Assembly (NCBI GenBank): GCA_963664245.1 | Contig: OY760934.1 | Span: 1,054,001-1,118,000, forward strand | Source: GCA-2711565 sp963664245 | GTDB taxonomy: Bacteria; Bacteroidota; Bacteroidia; Bacteroidales; GCA-2711565 | DNA: 64,000 nt | Direction: 5' to 3' | Shown: in pieces, positions 18,013-25,951 of the stretch | Position numbering within the stretch: position 1 is the first letter of the stretch | Layout: each line of letters opens with the position of its first letter | Notes under the pieces: generated by a model | What the model saw: only the letters and a program-made list of their open reading frames with translations | Databases searched by the model: none | What the model was told of the DNA's origin: nothing | Position numbers and translations under genes: made by a program

Positions 18013-18840
18013 TTAAACTCCGATTCTGAAAAAGGATTTATAAAACATAAAACGCCCCACAAATTCCTGAAAAACAATTAAACTCACAACAAAAAGAAGC
18101 GGGACAGGTTGAAAATAAATAAATCCAGAAGAAAGAAGCAGTAAAACCAAGAGCACTATTCTAAGCAGAAACAAGCGATAATATAAGCCTTTAGAATAAT
18201 CCAAAAAATCGACAGACAAATCTTTAATGCTATTCAAATAATGATAATGTAAAATGGCAGAGGCCGCAATGACCAACACCAACAAAACAAGCATCGCAGT
18301 AAGCAATTGATTTGAAACCATCAACAAGAGATAAGCTTTAAGTACATAAAAACCAAGCGTTCCAAATAGTACAACACTTAAAAAAAATGAAACCGGGGTA
18401 TACCAGTAATTCCAGGGAGGAATGGTTGCAATGGTATAAATGCGGCTCATGCTGTAAATAAAGAAAATCCCACATACGGAAGAAAAAATGTACAGCAAAG
18501 AAATTAGCTGCTGATTCCCTCCCAAAAAGCACTTCACTAAAAACAAAACGAATACAGAAAAAGTAAACAAAGTCAGAGTTAGTATTTCCCGGCTTATCCA
18601 TGAACCCGACAAATTATTCATTGAGTGAGGAGCGTTCAACGGTTTTCCCAGATGAAGCAATGAAACAAGTGCCGCTATCCCCATTAATAACAAGATTATA
18701 AATTCAGGAGATTTAAACCAAACGTTAGCAATGTTAAAGCCCGGAAAGAACCAATAAACAAAAGCAAACATTAAAGTAAGTCCCACCGCTAATTGTGCAA
18801 TCAGCGTAAAAAAGATAAGCGTCCATTCGTTTTTATGCAT
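18013..18840 (-). CDS. dmsC: DmsC-type membrane anchor subunit of molybdenum reductase
   Basis: Integral membrane protein of 275 residues with eight predicted membrane segments and the DMSO reductase anchor features: NEWTLIFFTLIAQLAVGL at the N-terminus, LHLGKPLNAPHSMNNLSGSWISREIL after the second segment and a C-terminal QEFVGRFMFY. It would oxidise menaquinol and pass electrons to the iron-sulphur subunit. The start overlaps the end of the DmsB gene by 8 bases, so the pair is translationally coupled. Substrate specificity of the complex is set by the catalytic subunit, so the symbol marks the family only. Confidence 0.85.
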   Translation of the reverse strand: MHKNEWTLIFFTLIAQLAVGLTLMFAFVYWFFPGFNIANVWFKSPEFIILLLMGIAALVSLLHLGKPLNAPHSMNNLSGSWISREILTLTLFTFSVFVLFLVKCFLGGNQQLISLLYIFSSVCGIFFIYSMSRIYTIATIPPWNYWYTPVSFFLSVVLFGTLGFYVLKAYLLLMVSNQLLTAMLVLLVLVIAASAILHYHYLNSIKDLSVDFLDYSKGLYYRLFLLRIVLLVLLLLSSGFIYFQPVPLLFVVSLIVFQEFVGRFMFYKSFFRIGV

Positions 18841-19456
18841 GTTTTACCTCCTCCATATTTGAAACCTCAGGATGCTCCTGAGCAGCTCTTTGAGCAGATT
18901 TGTGAGGTTTAATCAACACATTTGGCTGCGTAATATCCGGCTTGGGCAAAGGATAAATGTGGGCTTCTTCGCCATATTTTTTCACCAAATCTTCATAATC
19001 GCCAACATCAAACGAACGTGTCGGGCAAGCATCGACACAGCTTGGATTTTTACCTTCATCAATATAATCGAAACATAGGTTGCATTTGGTCATCACCCCT
19101 AAATCTTCCCTGAATTGTGGTGCACCATAAGGACAAACCCAGGCACAATATTTACAACCAATACATTTCTTTTCATCGATCAACACAATACCATCTTCCC
19201 GTTTATAATAAGCATTAGCCGGACAATTCTTTAAACAAACCGGATCTTCACAATGATTACACGATAAGGAAACATTATAGGCATAAATATCATTTCTCCA
19301 GGCGTTTCCTTGTTTTACCCAATCACCGCCACTCACTTCATACACCCTTCTCCAACGGATTCCGAGCGGCAAATCATTTTTGTCTTTACATGCCACCTGG
19401 CAGGTTTTACAACCCGAACATTTTCCCGAATCAAAATAAAAAGCTAAGCGTTTCAT
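18833..19456 (-). CDS. dmsB: DmsB-type four-cluster ferredoxin subunit
   Basis: A 207-residue electron-transfer subunit with four Cys groups for [4Fe-4S] clusters: CSGCKTCQVAC (about 13-23), CNHCEDPVCLKNCP (about 66-79), CIGCKYCAWVCP (about 98-109) and CNLCFDYIDEGKNPSC with a following DACP. All four groups are complete. It carries electrons between the DmsC-type membrane anchor and the molybdopterin subunit. It overlaps the catalytic gene by 4 bases at its start and the anchor gene by 8 at its end. The last 40 residues are polar and likely flexible. Confidence 0.92.
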   Translation of the reverse strand: MKRLAFYFDSGKCSGCKTCQVACKDKNDLPLGIRWRRVYEVSGGDWVKQGNAWRNDIYAYNVSLSCNHCEDPVCLKNCPANAYYKREDGIVLIDEKKCIGCKYCAWVCPYGAPQFREDLGVMTKCNLCFDYIDEGKNPSCVDACPTRSFDVGDYEDLVKKYGEEAHIYPLPKPDITQPNVLIKPHKSAQRAAQEHPEVSNMEEVKHA

Positions 19457-21834
19457 CTTTTCCCCTCCTTATATTTTTCCACCTGCGCCATGATGGTGTG
19501 CTGTGCATTACCAAATGCGTAAGGTGTCCATTTTTCAGAAGTTAGCGTATTTACAGAACCGCCCACATCCACTCCGTTTTTATCCGGGTTCCACCAGGAA
19601 CCTTGCGGAATAGCAATTACCCCCGGCATGATTTTTTTGGTCAAACGGCAGGGCAAAACCAAGGCTCCTCTTTCGTTATAAACCTTTACCTTATCGCCGT
19701 CTTTGAGCTTACGTTCACGGGCATCAATTTCGTTGACGAACACCCGCTGGGGGAAAGCTTCCATTAGCCAATCGTTATTATCGTGTGTTGAATGAACCCG
19801 TGGCATATAATGCGGCCCCACAACCTGCAATGGATATTTTTTTGCTTCTGAACCAAAAGGGCTTTCCCACTCTTGAATATATTTCGGAATGGGAGGAACT
19901 GTTTCCGGCAAATGCCGGTCATACATTTGTTTTGAGAAAATTTCAATTTTCCCGGATGGGGTATTCAAGGGATATTTTTCAGGATTTTTTCTAAAATCGG
20001 CAAAAGCAATTTCGGGTTCCGTAACTTTTTTTGTGTAAACGCCCATGTTTTTCTCTTCCATCTCTTGTAAAGAAGGCAGATCAGGAAAACGCTTATCGCG
20101 ATAAATCTGCATTAAATGCTCTATCCATTCTTTTTCGTTCCTTCCCTCGGTAAATTCATCATAAATTCCCAGCTTAGCTGCAATGTCTGCACATATTTGA
20201 TAATCACTTTTGGTTTCCCAGGGTGCATCCAAAATTTGAGGCTGCAAAATCAGGTCATCGCCATATTTCCAACCGTCTTCAAATCCCCAGGTTTCAAACT
20301 GCGTACAAGCCGGTAATAAAAGATCCGCAAACTTCCCGGTAGGAGTTAAAAAATTATCCTGTACGGCAAGGAACTCCACCAAAGATTCATCTTTCATAAT
20401 TTCTACCGTACGGTTAATATTCCCGTGCTGATTAATAATAGCATTGGATGCCACAGCCCAAATCATTTTAATGTTTGATGAAAGTTTTTCAACACCCTGC
20501 AGGCCTTCTTTACTTGTCAATTCTTTTCCGCGGAGCACGGCTTCCGTCCACAAAAAAGAGGGAATCGAAGCTTTTACGGGATTTTGCAGGGTTGGAAATA
20601 CATTCCAGAGCGGGCCTCCTCCGGCTTGTAAAGCAATTCCGCTGGCCCATCCACCAGAAATTCCAACATTCCCGGTAATTGCAGCTAACACACAACCTCC
20701 CCGAACTACCTGCTCACCATAGGCACGACGTTGCATGCCATAGCCCTGGTACAAAACCGCCGGTTTTGTTGTCGCATATTCGCGGGCAATCCGGGCAATG
20801 CTTTCCCGTGTAATACCGGTAATTTCTTCTGCCCAGGCGGGAGTTTTAGGCTGACCATCACGGGTTCCCAATATATAATCTTTGTATGTTTCTTCGTTTT
20901 CCAGGCCTTCGGGCATTTGAAAATTATCAAATCCCTGGCAGTATTTTTCTACAAAATCCTTGTCATACAAGCTTTCCGAAATCATTACATAAGCCATGGC
21001 ACTCATAAAAGCCATATCGGTACCCGGACGAATGGGAATCCACTCATCAGCCAAAGCAACCGCAGAAAGGGTCATCCTCGGGTCGATACAAACCAGCTTT
21101 GCCCCTTTTTCTTTGGCCTTCTGGAGGAAATATTCGCTATTAGTCCCATCACGGGTTTCGGAAGGGTTCCAGCCCCACATTAAAATATATTTTGAATTGA
21201 TCCAGTCCTGGCGCTGATTCCCGGTAATTTTTGTTCCGTAAACCGTTGGCGTTGCCTGATTGATGCATGCCCAACTGTACGAATTATAATATTCTAAACA
21301 GCCGCCGTACAAATGAAGTAAACGATCGGCCGGCCACTTACCGTTAATTTGATTGTAGCTACCGGTTCCGTACGGAATATAAAGTGCTTCATTACCATAT
21401 TTTTCGATGATCCGGTTGATATTTTCGGCCATTAAATCAATGGCTTCATCCCATGAGATCCGCTCAAATTTACCTTCGCCGCGTTTTCCAGCCCTCTTCA
21501 TCGGATATTTTAAGCGATCAGCCTGGTATTGACGATGACGGTAAGCACGGCCACGTAAACAAGCCCTCAGTTGTGGATCATCTAGCGTATCCCCCGAACG
21601 ATCATCCGTTTCGATACGGGTAATAATCCCGTCTTTAACAAAAACTTTTAGCAAACAACGGCCGCCACAATTATGCGAAGGACAACCAATACGTATCATC
21701 CGTTCAACTGAATCACAGGTTTTTGCAATCTCTCGAACCTGTCCGGAAGCAAGGACTCGGCCGAGAAATGAACGTCCCTGAGCTGCCCCATCCGAAAACA
21801 ATTTTTCCCGTTTAAAAAAACTTCTACCTCCCAT
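19453..21834 (-). CDS. dmsA: DmsA-type molybdopterin oxidoreductase, catalytic subunit
   Basis: A 793-residue molybdenum enzyme of the DMSO reductase family (start taken at the ATG at 21834 rather than the TTG one codon earlier). An N-terminal [4Fe-4S] site is given by CPSHNCGGRC (about 52-61) and LRACLRGRAYR near 90. YSWACINQATPTVYGT near 185 holds the Ser expected as Mo ligand. WIPIRPGTDMAF, GNVGISGGW and INQHGNINRT are close to E. coli DmsA, and the C-terminal AIPQGSWWNP is the cofactor-binding domain. Unlike E. coli DmsA there is no twin-arginine leader, so it may stay cytoplasmic. DMSO, TMAO or another S- or N-oxide is the likely substrate. No TorD/DmsD chaperone is nearby. Confidence 0.88.
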   Translation of the reverse strand: MGGRSFFKREKLFSDGAAQGRSFLGRVLASGQVREIAKTCDSVERMIRIGCPSHNCGGRCLLKVFVKDGIITRIETDDRSGDTLDDPQLRACLRGRAYRHRQYQADRLKYPMKRAGKRGEGKFERISWDEAIDLMAENINRIIEKYGNEALYIPYGTGSYNQINGKWPADRLLHLYGGCLEYYNSYSWACINQATPTVYGTKITGNQRQDWINSKYILMWGWNPSETRDGTNSEYFLQKAKEKGAKLVCIDPRMTLSAVALADEWIPIRPGTDMAFMSAMAYVMISESLYDKDFVEKYCQGFDNFQMPEGLENEETYKDYILGTRDGQPKTPAWAEEITGITRESIARIAREYATTKPAVLYQGYGMQRRAYGEQVVRGGCVLAAITGNVGISGGWASGIALQAGGGPLWNVFPTLQNPVKASIPSFLWTEAVLRGKELTSKEGLQGVEKLSSNIKMIWAVASNAIINQHGNINRTVEIMKDESLVEFLAVQDNFLTPTGKFADLLLPACTQFETWGFEDGWKYGDDLILQPQILDAPWETKSDYQICADIAAKLGIYDEFTEGRNEKEWIEHLMQIYRDKRFPDLPSLQEMEEKNMGVYTKKVTEPEIAFADFRKNPEKYPLNTPSGKIEIFSKQMYDRHLPETVPPIPKYIQEWESPFGSEAKKYPLQVVGPHYMPRVHSTHDNNDWLMEAFPQRVFVNEIDARERKLKDGDKVKVYNERGALVLPCRLTKKIMPGVIAIPQGSWWNPDKNGVDVGGSVNTLTSEKWTPYAFGNAQHTIMAQVEKYKEGKR

Positions 21835-21948
21835 CAATATTCTGTTTTAATGACGAATGTAAAAGTAAAAAAATAATATTGAAATTGGATTGGAGAACAA
21901 TACCCAAAATTACATTTTATAAATTGAAAACACCCATTTATAGAGTTC

Positions 21949-21967
21949 TGTATTTTTTAAAAATACA
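21949..21967. promoter_or_regulatory. 9-1-9 dyad upstream of the dms-like operon
   Basis: TGTATTTTT and AAAAATACA are perfect inverted arms around a single T. It lies about 115 bases upstream of the start codon and has no adjacent T tract, so it reads as an operator candidate rather than a terminator. Confidence 0.4.
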
Positions 21968-21986
21968 TTATACATAATTTAGTTAT

Positions 21987-22007
21987 TTGTTTTAAACAAC
22001 AGCTGTT
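21987..22007. promoter_or_regulatory. overlapping dyads TTGTTT-T-AAACAA and AACAGCTGTT
   Basis: Two perfect small palindromes abut each other. The first resembles a CRP/FNR-superfamily half-site arrangement (TTG and CAA ends), which would fit an anaerobic respiratory operon, but spacing is tighter than the classical FNR box. Assignment is inference. Confidence 0.35.
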
Positions 22008-22110
22008 TTTTACAGGTAGATTTTTTATTTTTTGTTGGAGTCAAACAATAATAATGATTATCCTGAGCAATATGCTAAAATAAATTCAGGGGGTATACCT
22101 TAGAACAGAT

Positions 22111-22159
22111 ATCCCGGCAAACCTGAATAATGTAGTAGCAGGTTTTCCGGGATTTTTTT
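22111..22159 (+). terminator. strong plus-strand intrinsic terminator with no plus-strand gene before it
   Basis: A 15-bp stem with one mismatch (22111-22125 and 22139-22153: ATCCCGG-c-AAACCTG against CAGGTTT-t-CCGGGAT), a 13-base loop and a run of T at 22153-22159. The T tract lies only on the plus strand, although both neighbouring genes are on minus, so it implies plus-strand transcription ending here. Confidence 0.8.
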
Positions 22160-23222
22160 ATTTCCAGGGCTTTATCAATACGTCAATAGCTCCAACGCCA
22201 TACTTAGCAATAGAAGCACTTTGATTTTCCACGTCTTCGTATTGTTTCAAAGTTTCAATGATTGCATTTTTCAGCCGGCCGTTTCCAACCCCGTGAATAA
22301 AAGTTACCTTTTTGTAATTGTTAACAATGGCACTGTCCAGGCAATCTTTAAAATATTTCTTCTGAAGCGCAAACATATCGCGGGTATCCATACCTGAGAT
22401 ATTTTCTACCAATTCGGCAATATGCAAATCTACCTCGGCAATTTTGGGTAATGTTTGGTGTTGGTCAATCAAAGTTTTTTCCTTTTTCTCAGTAGCTTTT
22501 TGCTCTTTAATGTCATCATCTTTTCCCAGGAAAGTGTTGGCTTTTTGTTGCTGCGATAGTTCGTTCAAGGTAATTACATAAGCTTTACTATCAACCAGTG
22601 AGGTGTACTGATAGGAATTTTCATTATTCAACTTGTTTTGCCTGATTTTAAAATTGGTATGAACCGGCAACAAAACCTGTTGAACTTCATCTTTATGGTA
22701 AAGAACCTGAATCAAACCTTCTTTCCAGGCTTCGAATGCTTCGCGCGAAAATGTATCCAGCAAAACCGAAGATTCCGGTTCAACCGAACTGTAATCATAG
22801 CCTTCAAACTTTCGCTCATCCGATTTCAGAAAAAGGCTGTACAAAATATCGTAAGCGGTGTGGTTCAGTAAATAAACATCAACATCGCCGGTAATCAGCC
22901 ATTTTTGGTCGTGCGGAACAACAGCCAGGTAAATACCGGCCTCTTCTTTGGCGTGCTTAATACTCTTTGATGGGATAGCAATATTTTCAAGTCCCGTTTC
23001 TTCAGTCTTAAGGACAGATTTTGGTTCAACCTTAAAATTTTCATTGAACATTCCTTCTGCATACCCCGACGATTCAACCAATACCAGGTCGTGGGTCATA
23101 TACGGAATATCAAAACCATCTTCTACTGCAACTTTTACCATGCTCGGGCTTACAATCTCACTTACAATACCTCCGCCCGATTCGTTCAAAAATTTTACCT
23201 TATCTCCTATTTTAAATTTCAT
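22158..23222 (-). CDS. DUF2027 / Smr-domain protein (MutS2-related)
   Basis: A 354-residue cytoplasmic protein. The N-terminus (MKFKIGDKVKFLNESGGG) is a small beta-barrel like that of MutS2 and related nucleic-acid proteins. The middle (about 90-220) is DUF2027, followed by a charged linker (DIKEQKATEKKEKTL). The last 85 residues are an Smr domain: EVDLHIAEL (the DLH motif), FIHGVGNGRLKNAI (the HGxG motif) and a GAIDVLI end. Smr domains nick DNA or cleave RNA. This DUF2027-Smr fusion is a Bacteroidota protein of unknown physiological role. No MutS ATPase part is present. Confidence 0.88.
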   Translation of the reverse strand: MKFKIGDKVKFLNESGGGIVSEIVSPSMVKVAVEDGFDIPYMTHDLVLVESSGYAEGMFNENFKVEPKSVLKTEETGLENIAIPSKSIKHAKEEAGIYLAVVPHDQKWLITGDVDVYLLNHTAYDILYSLFLKSDERKFEGYDYSSVEPESSVLLDTFSREAFEAWKEGLIQVLYHKDEVQQVLLPVHTNFKIRQNKLNNENSYQYTSLVDSKAYVITLNELSQQQKANTFLGKDDDIKEQKATEKKEKTLIDQHQTLPKIAEVDLHIAELVENISGMDTRDMFALQKKYFKDCLDSAIVNNYKKVTFIHGVGNGRLKNAIIETLKQYEDVENQSASIAKYGVGAIDVLIKPWK

Positions 23223-23289
23223 TGGGTTGCTTTTTATTTTAAATTTGAAAAGCGTTTACGCACAAAATTACTTAATTTAACCACTATTC

Positions 23290-23880
23290 ATGGAATTATT
23301 TAACACCAACTCCGAAATGTTTGCGTGGGTCATCATGCCCATCCTGATTTTTATTGCACGTATTGCAGACCAAACTATTGGCACCATGCGTTTTATCTTT
23401 CTCTCGAAAGGATACAAATACATCGCCCCTTTTCTTGGGTTTTTTGAAGTAATTATTTGGTTGGTTGCTGTTACACAAATTATCAAATACGTTGATAACG
23501 TGGTTTGTTACATTGCTTATGGAGCCGGTTTTGCCATGGGAAATTACATCGGGATAATGATTGAAGAACGCCTCTCTTTAGGAAAAGTAATTCTTCGTAT
23601 TATTCCTAAAAAGGACACTTCCAAACTGGTTGAATATATGAAATCGCAAAATTTCGGATTAACTGTTATGGATGCTCATGGGACACAGGGAAATGTAAAA
23701 ATAATTATGTCGATTATTGATCGGAAAGATGTAAAAGAACTGGTTCCGATCATCAATGAATTTAACCCACAAGCGTTTTACACCATCGAAGACGTAAGAG
23801 CTGTAAAAGAAGGGGTATTCAGGGATCGCAAGCGAAATTCAAGATTTGATTTTTTCAGAAAAACCAGAAAAAGTAAATAA
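23290..23880 (+). CDS. DUF2179/DUF5698 (UPF0316) membrane protein
   Basis: A 196-residue protein with three N-terminal membrane segments (FAWVIMPILIFIARIADQT, then FLGFFEVIIWLVAVTQII, then a Gly-rich third) and a cytoplasmic DUF2179 domain (about 105-180) with FGLTVMDAHGTQGNVKIIM and FNPQAFYTIEDVRAVKEG. The domain is ACT-like and is also found in YitT proteins; it probably binds a small ligand. The tail is strongly basic. It diverges from the DUF2027-Smr gene and converges on the MATE gene 12 bases away. Function unknown. Confidence 0.85.
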   Translation: MELFNTNSEMFAWVIMPILIFIARIADQTIGTMRFIFLSKGYKYIAPFLGFFEVIIWLVAVTQIIKYVDNVVCYIAYGAGFAMGNYIGIMIEERLSLGKVILRIIPKKDTSKLVEYMKSQNFGLTVMDAHGTQGNVKIIMSIIDRKDVKELVPIINEFNPQAFYTIEDVRAVKEGVFRDRKRNSRFDFFRKTRKSK

Positions 23881-23892
23881 TTTTCCAGAGCT

Positions 23893-25230
23893 TTAGTTTT
23901 TATGGAAAACGGTTTTCGTTTTCCATCTTCCGGTCAAGTAATAAAAATACGAAAAGCTCATCCCAAAGAACCAGGCAATGGGTATTCCCCACCATATACC
24001 TACAATTCCCATTTTTTGAGCCAGGAAATAACATAAAGGGATTCGAACCAGCCAAAGTGCCACAAAAGTAATAATCATTGGGATTAAGGTATCACCTGCC
24101 CCACGCATCACTCCGCCAATGGTAAACATGGTTGTAAATACAATGTAGAAGAAACTTACAATCTTTAAATACTGCACACCTATTTCAATTACACTGGGTT
24201 CATTTGTAAACAAGCACATCAATGGCTCTGCAAAAACAAAAGCAATAACAGAAATCACAACGGCGATAACAGAAGTCATTTTTAAAGTTTCTACAAAACC
24301 ACGCCGGACACGTTCAGGTTTGTTGGCCCCAAGATTCTGCCCAACAAAAGAGGAAAGAGCCGCTGCAAAATTCATGGCCGGCATAGAAGCAAAAGCATCA
24401 ATCCGAAATACAACACTATAAGCTGCTGCGGTATCGGTACCGAAAGGATTTACCAACCAATACATGGCTGCCATACCCAAAGCTACAAATGCTTGTTGAA
24501 ATCCAATCGGGAAGCCGATACGGGTACTTTGCCTAAAAATTTTGCGATCAAACACCATGTTAAAAAAGCTAAAGTTAATAACCTCATGCGTCCTATTCAG
24601 GTAAAAAACAGCCGTAATAAAAGCCCCGCCCTGTGCAATTAAAGTAGCTAAAGCCACACCTTCAATCCCCCAGTGAAACACAAGCACAAATAAAATATCC
24701 AGGAAAATATTTACGATGGTGGAAATTACCATAAAATAAACAGGTGTTTTTGAATCGCCCAAACCACGTAAAACAGCACTGGTTCCATTAAATCCGAAGA
24801 AAAGAACTAATCCGCTCAGGTAAATCCGTAAATAAACCACCGCATCCGGGATAACATCTTCGGGTAATTTAATCAAACGAAAAATATCAGCGGCAAAAAC
24901 AATCCCCAGTGTCCCAACAAAAATAGAAGCAAAAAACAGGAAAATAAAAAGCGTATCGATGGCTCTTCGAACTTCCTCCATTTTTTTTGCCCCAAAATAT
25001 TGGGAAATAATAATGGTTGAACCTGTTGCAACACCAATGATAAGCGAGATCAAAGTAAAAATGACAGGAAAGGATGTTCCAACAGCGGCCAGTGCTTCTT
25101 TTCCAATATAATTCCCAACAACCACGCTATCCACAACATTGTAAAGCAGTTGAAAAACATTTCCAAACACCATGGGCATGGCAAACTTAAAAATCAAAGG
25201 GCCTTCTTTTCCTACACTTAAATCCTTCAA
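23893..25230 (-). CDS. MATE family efflux transporter
   Basis: A 445-residue multidrug and toxic compound extrusion protein with twelve hydrophobic segments in two homologous halves. Family marks include PLIFKFAMPMVFGNVFQLLY at the start, VVGNYIGKEALAAVG, the SQYFGAKKMEEVRRA loop, and QNLGANKPERVRRG in the second half at the equivalent place. Such pumps exchange cationic drugs for Na+ or H+ across the inner membrane. The substrate is not predictable. It is transcribed alone, with the rnpB gene diverging from its 5' side. Confidence 0.92.
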   Translation of the reverse strand: MKDLSVGKEGPLIFKFAMPMVFGNVFQLLYNVVDSVVVGNYIGKEALAAVGTSFPVIFTLISLIIGVATGSTIIISQYFGAKKMEEVRRAIDTLFIFLFFASIFVGTLGIVFAADIFRLIKLPEDVIPDAVVYLRIYLSGLVLFFGFNGTSAVLRGLGDSKTPVYFMVISTIVNIFLDILFVLVFHWGIEGVALATLIAQGGAFITAVFYLNRTHEVINFSFFNMVFDRKIFRQSTRIGFPIGFQQAFVALGMAAMYWLVNPFGTDTAAAYSVVFRIDAFASMPAMNFAAALSSFVGQNLGANKPERVRRGFVETLKMTSVIAVVISVIAFVFAEPLMCLFTNEPSVIEIGVQYLKIVSFFYIVFTTMFTIGGVMRGAGDTLIPMIITFVALWLVRIPLCYFLAQKMGIVGIWWGIPIAWFFGMSFSYFYYLTGRWKTKTVFHKN

Positions 25231-25370
25231 AACGCTATCATTTTAATGAAGCCACAAAACTAACAAAAAGAAACATAGCGAAAGTTAAATTCTAAATACA
25301 ATTTGAAACAACGCTTTTCCTCTCTCCGAAAACTTTTTCGCACATTCCACGTTTAAAATCTAAAAACCAG

Positions 25371-25378
25371 TATCTTTG
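25371..25378 (+). promoter_or_regulatory. rnpB promoter -7 box
   Basis: TATCTTTG matches the Bacteroidota -7 consensus TAnnTTTG exactly and lies about 11 bases before the RNase P RNA 5' end. A T-rich GTTTA at 25351 may serve as the upstream element. Confidence 0.6.
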
Positions 25379-25388
25379 CAAGGTTTTT

Positions 25389-25770
25389 CAGTTTGTTCTA
25401 TCGTCCCGCCCATGGCGGGAAGGAAAGTCGGGGCAACATCGAGCACCATACTTCCTAACAGGAAGGCTCCGATTTATCGGAGACAGCCAGTGCCGCAGAA
25501 AATAACCGTCCGCTAATTGGCGGATAAGGGTGAAAACGTGAGGTAAGAGCTCACGATCCCGCTTGGTAACAATCGGGATGGGTAAACCTTATGGGTTGAA
25601 AGGCCAAATATATTACGGTTCTCTGCCGGTTGGTGGAGAAAAGGGTTGCTCACCCGAAATGCATGCATTACCGTAAAGGGTAGGCCGTTAGAGCAAATGG
25701 GCAACCATTTGTCCAGATAAATGATAGAAGTCCGCCGACTGGCGGAAACAGAATCCCGCTTACAGAACTG
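25389..25770 (+). ncRNA. rnpB: RNase P RNA
   Basis: Catalytic RNA that trims the 5' leader of tRNA precursors, together with RnpA protein. Conserved region I is visible as AGGAAAGTCGGGGCAAC at about 25420-25437. The P10/P11 region follows (GGGTGAAAACGTGAGGTAAGAG, given here in part, from 25527). At the 3' end AGATAAATGATAG leads to ACAGAATCCCGCTTACAG, the CR V signature. The ends pair (CAGTT at 25389 with AACTG at 25766). About 380 bases is normal for a bacterial type A molecule. A terminator follows 10 bases later. Confidence 0.93.
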
Positions 25771-25780
25771 AAAAGACACA

Positions 25781-25811
25781 TCCCCCATGTATTTGGGGGA
25801 TTCTTTTTTTC
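25781..25811 (+). terminator. rnpB terminator
   Basis: Stem TCCCCCA (25781-25787) / TGGGGGA (25794-25800), 6-base loop, then TTCTTTTTTT. Confidence 0.9.
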
Positions 25812-25912
25812 AAAATTAGACATTAAAAAAAACATACATTTTTACCATTTCATTGTTAATAAAAACATTGATTTTACTGTGATTAAGTAGCTTTCAATCC
25901 GTAAATTAATGG

Positions 25913-25920
25913 TATATTTG
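25913..25920 (+). promoter_or_regulatory. gyrB promoter -7 box
   Basis: TATATTTG fits TAnnTTTG exactly, 31 bases before the gyrB ATG, with CTTTC at 25891 as a possible upstream element. Confidence 0.55.
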
Positions 25921-25951
25921 TAAGCTTAAATTTTGTAATAACAGATTGATT

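Larger units (their letters stand above)
21838..22157. other. 320-bp gene-free region upstream of the dms-like operon
   Basis: No coding region is supported here. The stretch is AT-rich and holds three dyads (21949-21967, 21987-21999, 21998-22007) and a strong plus-strand hairpin with T tract (22111-22159). A tiny frame of nine codons starts at the ATG at 22047, but nothing shows that it is translated. The minus-strand promoter of the dms-like operon must lie here. Confidence 0.7.

Noticed and set aside
22111..22159. Hairpin as terminator of the minus-strand DUF2027-Smr gene
   Set aside because: The T tract is only on the plus strand; on minus the stem is followed by ATATCTG, so it does not look like a terminator for that gene.
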